A DNA stretch of 10,924 bases from Bacteroidales bacterium. GTDB taxonomy: Bacteria > Bacteroidota > Bacteroidia > Bacteroidales > WCHB1-69. Within the stretch, counting starts at the first letter, position 1. Every line of letters starts with the position of its first letter. The position numbers and the translations under genes are program-made. The stretch lies in assembly GCA_028684405.1 (NCBI GenBank), contig JAQUGA010000077.1, positions 1 through 10,924 of the forward strand, in the 5' to 3' direction. This document shows positions 6,368 through 10,924 of this stretch, one piece after another. The notes under the pieces were generated by a model. The model ran no database searches and had not been told where the DNA came from. It saw only the letters and a list, made by a program, of their open reading frames with translations.

Positions 6368-8288
6368 TTTTTTTTGGTTTTATCCACATTAAAGTTTTGT
6401 CTTCCATGATGTCAATTTTCTCTTTGTCAATCAGCCAGCGGATGATTTCAATGGTTTTTTCTTCAGTAAAAATATCCACCGATTTCACCACATCTTCCAT
6501 TTTCATAGGTTTTTCTTGCAGCAAAGGTTTAATGATATGAACGGTATTGTTGAATTCAAAGTCGTTGATATTCATCTTGTTACGCTTGATGCAGATGTTG
6601 CATTCGCCGCATCTGAGCGTATTTGTTTCACCAAAATATTCCAACAGAAGTTTGCTGCGGCATTTTGTTTGATTGGTGGTGTAGTTTAGCATGGCATCGA
6701 TGCGTTTTTTTGCGGTCTCTTTCAAAAACTGATACCGATCGTATGACAGTGTTATTTGATTCTCATTTATGCGATTTGCGGTGAAGATAATTTGAGCTTT
6801 GTCGGTTTGTTGGTCATAAATAATGATGCCGTTCTTTTCTAGATGAATCAGACTTGCAATAACCTGACTATAACCAATTTTAAGCCGATCTGCCAAATCT
6901 TGTTCTTTGATTTGAACAAAGTTTGAAAAAAGACCGCCGTATGATCTAAGCAGGGTTTTTATAAAATTATCGTATTTCTTATTTGCTACTTGAAAGCTGT
7001 AAATTTCTTCATTAGAGCATCTTATTGTGATTTTTGAAGGCTTATAATAAGCTTCATTTAGCACAAAATAACCCTCTTTTTCAAGAAACTTCAAAGCGTT
7101 GTAGCAGAGCAGTGTAGGGAAGTTGTAGTTTTTGGCAAATTTGGAAAATTCAAAATCAAAAACTCTGTCTTTTCCGTGTTCCATGGGGATTTGCAGATAG
7201 TTGCAAAGGGCTTTATACACATTTCGAATAAATGTAAGTTCTGGAAAACTTTCGATGTATTTTTTTTGCAACTCTTCAATATCCAGATCATCGTAGAGCA
7301 TAAAAGCCCATGATTTTTTTTCATCTCTTCCGCCTCTTCCAGCTTCTTGAAAATAGGCTTCAATAGAGTCGGGAATGTCGATGTGAACCACAAAGCGTAC
7401 GTCTGGTTTGTCAATTCCCATTCCAAAAGCATTGGTCGAAACCATAATTTGTTTGATGCCTTTAATCCAGTCGTTTTGTTTTTTATCTCGCTCTTCAACG
7501 GAAAGTCCGGCATGATAATATTCGGCAGTAATGTTTCTTTTTTGCAAAAATGCAGCAATTTCCTGAGTTTTTCTTCGGTTTCTGACGTAAATTATTCCTG
7601 TTCCCTTTACATTATGGATGATGCGAAGCAAACGTTCCATTTTGTTTTCAGTACGTAAAGTTAGGTATATCAGATTGCTACGTGCAAAACTTTTTTGAAA
7701 AACGTTCCGTTCTCTAAATTTTAATTTGTCTTGAATATCTTCTACTACAAGAGGCGTAGCCGTGGCTGTGAGGGCAATTATTGGAACTTTTGGGAAATAT
7801 TCTCGGATGTCTGCAATTTCTAAATACGGTGGACGGAAATCGTAGCCCCACTGAGAAATACAGTGTGCTTCGTCAACGGCGATTAAACCAATGTTCATAC
7901 GGGTTAGATTCACCAAGAAATCATCTGATTTTAGACGTTCGGGAGAAACGTATAAAAATTTTGTTTCGCCAAAAAGACAATTCGAAAGTGTGCGTTCAAT
8001 TTCCATCCGATGCATGCCAGAATAGAGAGCAGCTGCTTTGATGTTTTTGCTATTAAGGTTTTCAACTTGGTCTTTCATCAAAGCAATTAAGGGCGAAATA
8101 ACGAGGCATAAACCATTGATTGCCAGTCCTGGAACTTGAAAACAAATGGATTTTCCACCGCCGGTTGGCAAGAGCGCAAGAGTGTCTTTGCCCGACATGA
8201 CCGATTGGATAATCTCTTCTTGCATCGGTCTAAATTGACTGTGTCCCCAGTTGTTTTTTAATATTTGGTGGATAGTTTGCACGCTCAC
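6357..8288 (-). CDS. recQ: RecQ-family ATP-dependent DNA helicase, Bacteroidota long form
   Basis: 643 residues. A 3'-to-5' superfamily 2 DNA helicase for recombination repair and restart of stalled forks. Motif 0 is in HSQFRPMQEEII (16-27), Walker A TGGGKS at 42-47, DEAHCISQWGYDFRPPY at 139-155, the TATAT motif at 174-178 and motif VI QEAGRGGRD at 314-322. Unlike E. coli RecQ, the four-cysteine zinc site is not next to the core: Cys543, 560, 563 and 566 come after about 200 residues that include a winged-helix-like segment. A further small helical domain replaces HRDC. This is a layout I associate with the second RecQ type of Bacteroidota. Two in-frame GTG starts are possible, at 8288 and 8282. 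AAGGAA at 8291-8296 is better spaced (eight bases) for the second, which would shorten the protein by two residues. Confidence 0.96.
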   Translation of the reverse strand: MSVQTIHQILKNNWGHSQFRPMQEEIIQSVMSGKDTLALLPTGGGKSICFQVPGLAINGLCLVISPLIALMKDQVENLNSKNIKAAALYSGMHRMEIERTLSNCLFGETKFLYVSPERLKSDDFLVNLTRMNIGLIAVDEAHCISQWGYDFRPPYLEIADIREYFPKVPIIALTATATPLVVEDIQDKLKFRERNVFQKSFARSNLIYLTLRTENKMERLLRIIHNVKGTGIIYVRNRRKTQEIAAFLQKRNITAEYYHAGLSVEERDKKQNDWIKGIKQIMVSTNAFGMGIDKPDVRFVVHIDIPDSIEAYFQEAGRGGRDEKKSWAFMLYDDLDIEELQKKYIESFPELTFIRNVYKALCNYLQIPMEHGKDRVFDFEFSKFAKNYNFPTLLCYNALKFLEKEGYFVLNEAYYKPSKITIRCSNEEIYSFQVANKKYDNFIKTLLRSYGGLFSNFVQIKEQDLADRLKIGYSQVIASLIHLEKNGIIIYDQQTDKAQIIFTANRINENQITLSYDRYQFLKETAKKRIDAMLNYTTNQTKCRSKLLLEYFGETNTLRCGECNICIKRNKMNINDFEFNNTVHIIKPLLQEKPMKMEDVVKSVDIFTEEKTIEIIRWLIDKEKIDIMEDKTLMWIKPKKNAK

Positions 8289-8356
8289 AATTCCTTATAA
8301 TTGATTAATATACTTCGATTTTTTTTAGAAAGCGTAAAAATACCAAATAATTTGAC

Positions 8357-8364
8357 TAATTTTG
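8357..8364 (+). promoter_or_regulatory. Probable -7 promoter box for the DEAD-box helicase gene
   Basis: TAATTTTG followed by C matches TAnnTTTG and lies 21 bases before the ATG at 8386, which would give a leader of only about 15 bases. No good -33 box is seen at the expected distance. The box sits inside a short repeat of the GACTAAT/CAGTCAAATT kind that also occurs at the start of the coding region. Confidence 0.5.
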
Positions 8365-8385
8365 CAGTCAAATTAAAAAAATATA

Positions 8386-10224
8386 ATGATAACATTTGAC
8401 CAATTTGGCTTAAACAGTCAAATTCTCCAGGCTATAACGGAGCTCGGCTTTGAAAATCCAACCCCCATCCAAGAAAAAGTAATACCTCATTTGCTCGAAT
8501 CAAAAAGAGACTTAATCGGTTTGGCTCAAACAGGAACCGGAAAAACGGCAGCATTTGGTCTGCCTTTATTAAATCAAATTGACACTTCTGTTAAAACGAC
8601 TCAGTTTTTGATATTGTCGCCTACGCGCGAACTCTGTATGCAAATATACAACGATTTGGAAGCGTATTCCAAATATCAAAAAAATATAAATATAGTAGCT
8701 GTTTATGGTGGAGCTTCCATCGAAAATCAAATTCGCAAAATCAAATCTGGTGTTCATATTATTGTTGCAACACCCGGTCGTTTGCTCGATTTGCTAAAAC
8801 GAAGAGCGGCCAACATTTCGGGAATTAGAACCATTATCCTTGATGAGGCAGATGAAATGCTGAACATGGGATTTAGAGATGATTTGGAAGATATTAGCAG
8901 TCATGCTCCCAAAGATAGACAAACCTTGTTGTTTTCGGCTACCATGCCTGCTGAAGTAGCGGCATTGTCGAGAGTTTATTTGACCGATCCCATTGAAATT
9001 ACAGCTGGAAAAGCAAATACAGGAACTTTGTCTGTTGAACATCATAGTTATGTAATGCAAGAAAAAGACAGATATTCTGTTCTCAAACGCATTGTTGATT
9101 ATTATCCTGGTTTGTATGCTTTGGTTTTTTGCCGCACTCGTGCTGAATGTCAGCATGTTGCAGGTTTGTTAATGAAAGATGGCTACGCTGCGGATGCTTT
9201 GCACGGAGATTTGTCGCAAGCACAACGCGATTATGCCATGTCACGTTTTAGAAATAAAGCAATACATATTTTGGTAGCTACTGACGTTGCCGCTCGCGGA
9301 ATTGATGTGAACAACCTTACCCATGTTCTAAATTACAACTTGCCCGACGATATTGATACTTATCTGCATCGTAGCGGACGGACTGGAAGAGCAAACAATA
9401 AAGGAGTTTCAGTAGTTTTGGTAAATGTTCGCGAGAAATTCAAAGTGAAACATTTGGAAAGAAAAGTAAATCAAAAATTTATTGATATGCAAATTCCAAA
9501 TGGAAAAGAGATTTGTGAAAAACGAATTTTGCATCAAATTGAAGAGGTTATTTCACTTGAACTTAAGGAAAATGCTGTTGATTACATTTCAGCTGAATAT
9601 TACGAGAAATTTGCGGATCTTTCAAAAGAAGAAATCATCCAACGTTTTCTCTCATTGCAGTTTAATGAAATGTTTGCAAAATATCAAAATGTTCCCAATT
9701 TGAATGTCTCTGGAGGACAATCTGATAGGAGAGACGATAGAGATAGAGACGGTCAAAATCAAAGAAATAAAGCACCTGGGTTGACCCGAATGTTTATCAA
9801 CATTGGTCGAATTGATGGCTTTGATAAAGAGATGATGCGCGATTTCTTAAAAGATATTTCCGAAAATAGCAATTTGGATGTTGCAGAAGTTGATATTCGG
9901 GATCGTTTTTCAATTTTCACCATTCCTGATAAGGAAATTGATTTGGTGAAAAAATCATTTACAAAAATTATGTTTGACAATCGTCCTTTGAGGGTTGATG
10001 AAATGGATAGAGGCGACTCTAGGTCATCATCTGGCGGTCGTAGAGCACCTCGCGAAGACAAATACAACGATCGTTCGTCAGGACGTTCTTCGTCGCGTTC
10101 TAGTCAAGGTAATCAAAAATGGAGCAGTGGAGGAAGTTCTGACCGAGGTAGAAGTTATTCTTCTTCAAAAAAATCAGGAAATGATAGAAGTGGAGATAGT
10201 AAACGTCGCTCGTCCAGATATTAG
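8386..10224 (+). CDS. deaD: DEAD-box ATP-dependent RNA helicase (DeaD/CsdA type) with DbpA-like domain
   Basis: 612 residues. It unwinds RNA in ribosome assembly, mRNA turnover and cold adaptation. Motifs run in order: Q motif GFENPTPIQ (21-29), Walker A AQTGTGKT (47-54), PTREL (79-83), TPGRLLD (129-135), DEAD (153-156), SAT (184-186), ARGIDV (303-308) and HRSGRTGR (328-335). A linker to about 465 is followed by a DbpA-type RNA-binding domain of RRM fold (about 466-540; LTRMFINIGRIDGF onward). The last 72 residues form a disordered, basic Ser/Arg/Gly-rich tail, which in relatives adds unspecific RNA binding. It stands alone, divergent from recQ, with the tRNA cluster downstream. The gene symbol follows the family name; paralogues (RhlE, CsdA) are common in this phylum, so it should be read as a family label. 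Confidence 0.95.
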   Translation: MITFDQFGLNSQILQAITELGFENPTPIQEKVIPHLLESKRDLIGLAQTGTGKTAAFGLPLLNQIDTSVKTTQFLILSPTRELCMQIYNDLEAYSKYQKNINIVAVYGGASIENQIRKIKSGVHIIVATPGRLLDLLKRRAANISGIRTIILDEADEMLNMGFRDDLEDISSHAPKDRQTLLFSATMPAEVAALSRVYLTDPIEITAGKANTGTLSVEHHSYVMQEKDRYSVLKRIVDYYPGLYALVFCRTRAECQHVAGLLMKDGYAADALHGDLSQAQRDYAMSRFRNKAIHILVATDVAARGIDVNNLTHVLNYNLPDDIDTYLHRSGRTGRANNKGVSVVLVNVREKFKVKHLERKVNQKFIDMQIPNGKEICEKRILHQIEEVISLELKENAVDYISAEYYEKFADLSKEEIIQRFLSLQFNEMFAKYQNVPNLNVSGGQSDRRDDRDRDGQNQRNKAPGLTRMFINIGRIDGFDKEMMRDFLKDISENSNLDVAEVDIRDRFSIFTIPDKEIDLVKKSFTKIMFDNRPLRVDEMDRGDSRSSSGGRRAPREDKYNDRSSGRSSSRSSQGNQKWSSGGSSDRGRSYSSSKKSGNDRSGDSKRRSSRY

Positions 10225-10310
10225 AATTCTTTGTATAATTGCATAAATGAAAAAATAATTCGTTCATTCATAGTTAGATGAGAAAAAAAGTGAGTTTTAT
10301 CGCAAATAAA

Positions 10311-10341
10311 TTTGCAAATTAAAATAAAAGTATTACTTTTG
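10311..10341 (+). promoter_or_regulatory. Strong promoter of the tRNA cluster
   Basis: TTTG (10311-10314), a 19-base spacer and TACTTTTG (10334-10341) form an almost ideal Bacteroidota promoter. The inferred start is near 10348, giving a leader of about 35 bases before tRNA-Ser. That leader holds the boxA-like motif. Confidence 0.75.
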
Positions 10342-10369
10342 CAACCTCAATCGACACTAAAAGAGATAA

Positions 10370-10380
10370 GTTCTTTAACA
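10370..10380 (+). promoter_or_regulatory. boxA-like antitermination motif in the tRNA leader
   Basis: GTTCTTTAACA closely matches the E. coli rrn boxA core (GCTCTTTAACA; one base differs). It lies between the promoter and the first tRNA, starting 15 bases before it. boxA in RNA recruits NusB-NusE (S10) and related factors, which protect untranslated transcripts from termination. Function in this tRNA leader is inferred from sequence and position. Confidence 0.5.
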
Positions 10381-10384
10381 TACA

Positions 10385-10471
10385 GGAGAGATGGGTGAGT
10401 GGCTGAAACCAACAGTTTGCTAAACTGTCGTACTCGTAAGGGTATCGGGGGTTCGAATCCCCCTCTCTCCG
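10385..10471 (+). tRNA. tRNA-Ser(GCT)
   Basis: 87 bases. Acceptor stem GGAGAGA pairs with TCTCTCC and G is the discriminator base. The anticodon stem ACAGT/ACTGT (10412-10416, 10424-10428) encloses TTGCTAA, giving anticodon GCT (10419-10421) for AGC and AGU codons. A long variable arm (about 10429-10446) marks it as class II, as expected for serine. The T arm is GGGGG-TTCGAAT-CCCCC. CCA is not encoded. It is the first gene of the cluster. Confidence 0.97.
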
Positions 10472-10503
10472 CTGCGATTTTAAATGAATTAAAAGATATA
10501 AAT

Positions 10504-10578
10504 CGGGGTATAGCGCAGTCCGGCTAGCGCACCTGCTTTGGGAGCAGGGGGTCGCAGGTTCGAATCCTGCTACCCCGA
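10504..10578 (+). tRNA. tRNA-Pro(TGG)
   Basis: 75 bases. Acceptor stem CGGGGTA pairs with TACCCCG and A is the discriminator. D arm GCGC/GCGC, anticodon stem CCTGC/GCAGG around TTTGGGA with anticodon TGG (10539-10541), and T arm GCAGG-TTCGAAT-CCTGC. CCA is not encoded. It follows tRNA-Ser by 32 bases, and a run of nine T's begins two bases after its discriminator. Confidence 0.97.
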
Positions 10579-10588
10579 CTTTTTTTTT

Positions 10589-10616
10589 ATAGGCCTTTCC
10601 CATTAAGACCTATTTT
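10589..10616 (+). terminator. Imperfect hairpin with short T-tract after tRNA-Pro
   Basis: ATAGGCCTT (10589-10597) and AAGACCTAT (10605-10613) form a 9-bp stem with one C-A mismatch and a 7-base loop, followed by TTT. A further run of nine T's (10580-10588) lies just before it. This could act as a partial terminator or an RNA-processing spacer between tRNA-Pro and the tRNA-Arg genes. No separate promoter was found for tRNA-Arg, so read-through is likely. Confidence 0.35.
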
Positions 10617-10650
10617 CGTTCTTAATTTAATGGTTCCGTAGCTCAGCTGG
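10617..10650 (+). repeat. 34-bp direct repeat, copy 1 (5' part of tRNA-Arg and its leader)
   Basis: Identical over 34 bases to 10787-10820. It covers 15 bases of leader (starting CGTTCTTAATTT) and the first 19 bases of tRNA-Arg, up to the D-loop GG. The two copies start 170 bases apart. Because upstream leader is included, a tandem duplication of the tRNA region is the simplest origin. Confidence 0.95.
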
Positions 10651-10756
10651 TGCCGAAAAATAAAAAATCTATGATTTTTATATTTTATCGCGCATCCACG
10701 AAAGATTATCAAATCGCAGATTTTAATTCTTTCGGGAATAGAGCAACAGCCTTCTA
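10632..10756 (+). pseudogene. Broken tRNA-Arg(TCT) copy, split in the D-loop and missing its 3' half
   Basis: Bases 10632-10650 equal the first 19 bases of the intact tRNA-Arg. The next 19 tRNA bases (10738-10756) equal 10821-10839, but 87 unrelated bases lie between. The copy then leaves the tRNA sequence in the anticodon loop, after CTTCTA, so the 3' anticodon strand, variable loop, T arm and 3' acceptor strand are absent. It cannot fold into a working tRNA, although the D-stem halves GCTC and GAGC remain. Its remaining parts match the intact copy exactly, so the rearrangement is young, or the segments are held alike by gene conversion, or this is an assembly error. Confidence 0.88.
10651..10737 (+). 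other. 87-nt hairpin-rich insert in the D-loop of the broken tRNA-Arg
   Basis: The insert has 6-base inverted repeats near its ends, CCGAAA (10653-10658) and TTTCGG (10730-10735). Inside are AAAAATC-TAT-GATTTTT (10663-10679, a 7-bp stem with a 3-base loop) and CGAAAGA (10699-10705) with TCTTTCG (10728-10734), which itself contains AAATC-GCA-GATTT. No clear target-site duplication and no coding frame are seen. It could be a tiny miniature inverted-repeat element or recombination debris. It is too short and in the wrong place for a group I tRNA intron. Confidence 0.5.
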
Positions 10757-10784
10757 TTTCATTCCTTATTTATTGAATGAAATA
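10755..10784. repeat. 10-bp palindrome just after the broken tRNA-Arg
   Basis: TATTTCATTC (10755-10764) and GAATGAAATA (10775-10784) form a perfect 10-bp inverted repeat around a 10-base loop. Its left arm begins with the last two bases of the tRNA fragment, exactly where the copy departs from tRNA-Arg, and the second 34-bp repeat starts two bases after its right arm. It could be a recombination or replication-slippage hot spot, or a weak RNA hairpin. Confidence 0.7.
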
Positions 10785-10786
10785 TA

Positions 10787-10820
10787 CGTTCTTAATTTAA
10801 TGGTTCCGTAGCTCAGCTGG
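10787..10820 (+). repeat. 34-bp direct repeat, copy 2 (leader and 5' part of intact tRNA-Arg)
   Basis: The second exact copy of the repeat at 10617-10650. It runs directly into the intact tRNA-Arg body. Confidence 0.95.
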
Positions 10821-10875
10821 ATAGAGCAACAGCCTTCTAAGCTGTGGGTCATAGGTTCGAATCCTATCGGAATCA
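10802..10875 (+). tRNA. tRNA-Arg(TCT)
   Basis: 74 bases. Acceptor stem GGTTCCG pairs with CGGAATC (one G-U pair at position 2) and A is the discriminator. D arm GCTC/GAGC, anticodon stem ACAGC/GCTGT around CTTCTAA with anticodon TCT (10836-10838) for AGA codons, and T arm ATAGG-TTCGAAT-CCTAT. CCA is not encoded. It is the intact partner of the broken copy just upstream. No separate promoter or terminator was recognised around it inside the window. Confidence 0.96.
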
Positions 10876-10924
10876 CTTGTAATATATGCAAAAACATGAA
10901 AGCCACTGAAAATCAACACATTCA

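Noticed and set aside
7091..7558. 155-residue minus-strand open frame within recQ
   Set aside because: It lies wholly inside recQ in another frame, where RecQ motifs are continuous. It shows no recognisable motif.
8794..9156. 120-residue minus-strand open frame inside the DEAD-box gene
   Set aside because: Antisense shadow of a strongly conserved helicase region. No family motif or promoter.
9759..10067. 102-residue minus-strand frame opposite the DbpA-like domain
   Set aside because: Shadow frame of the helicase. The composition follows from the sense codons.
10319..10603. 94-residue minus-strand reading frame with GVAGFEPATPCSQSRCASRTALYP and EGDSNPRYPYEYDSLANCW segments
   Set aside because: It is the antisense translation of tRNA-Pro and tRNA-Ser. 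These strings are well-known false proteins in databases that arise from reading tRNA genes backwards.
10651..10737. Group I or archaeal-type tRNA intron
   Set aside because: It lies in the D-loop rather than the anticodon loop, it is too short for a group I intron, and the host copy lacks its 3' half, so splicing would not give a tRNA.
10617..10820. CRISPR-like or att-flanked element
   Set aside because: Only two repeat copies, no regular spacers, and no integrase or cas gene. The 34-bp repeat is explained by tRNA-Arg duplication.
10896..10924. ATG followed by nine open codons (MKATENQHI) at the right edge
   Set aside because: Could be the start of a gene after tRNA-Arg, but 29 bases without a promoter or ribosome site are too few to call it.

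Overview
The window is AT-rich, compactly coded chromosomal DNA from a member of the Bacteroidota. Three things point there: a type IX secretion (T9SS) C-terminal sorting domain at the left edge; promoters of the Bacteroidota form (TTG/TTTG, about 19 nt, then TAnnTTTG) rather than the sigma-70 form, with few Shine-Dalgarno sequences; and a RecQ with the long domain order common in this phylum. The exact genus cannot be read from the window.

Layout. 3-266 (+): end of a secreted T9SS cargo protein. 271-2586 (-): purine-nucleotide operon of hypoxanthine phosphoribosyltransferase, a double-domain adenylate kinase and a single-domain adenylate kinase, so three adenylate kinase domains in a row, driven by a good promoter at 2604-2637. 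2587-2976: non-coding, with the two promoter regions and a decayed interspersed repeat. 2980-5543 (+): tightly packed operon of an M16 zinc peptidase, a class I O-methyltransferase and trmD. 5544-5626: short convergent gap with a hairpin and a second repeat-like motif. 5627-8288 (-): recQ helicase overlapping a family 2 glycosyltransferase. 8386-10224 (+): DEAD-box RNA helicase with a DbpA-type RNA-binding domain and a long basic Ser/Arg/Gly tail. 10311-10875 (+): a tRNA cluster (Ser-GCT, Pro-TGG, Arg-TCT) with a very clear promoter and a boxA-like antitermination motif in its leader.

How the genes relate. Most genes are housekeeping: purine salvage and adenylate balance (hpt, adk), tRNA modification (trmD), RNA remodelling (DEAD-box helicase), DNA repair (recQ) and tRNA supply. 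No defence system, CRISPR array, integrase or transposase gene is visible. 

The least ordinary parts are (1) the triple adenylate kinase arrangement, in which the second half of the fused protein has lost conserved nucleotide-site residues, and (2) a broken duplicate of tRNA-Arg(TCT) just upstream of the intact gene. That duplicate is split in its D-loop by an 87-nt hairpin-rich insert, ends inside its anticodon loop, and is followed by a 10-bp palindrome. The cluster also shows a boxA-like leader, which is worth checking across related genomes.
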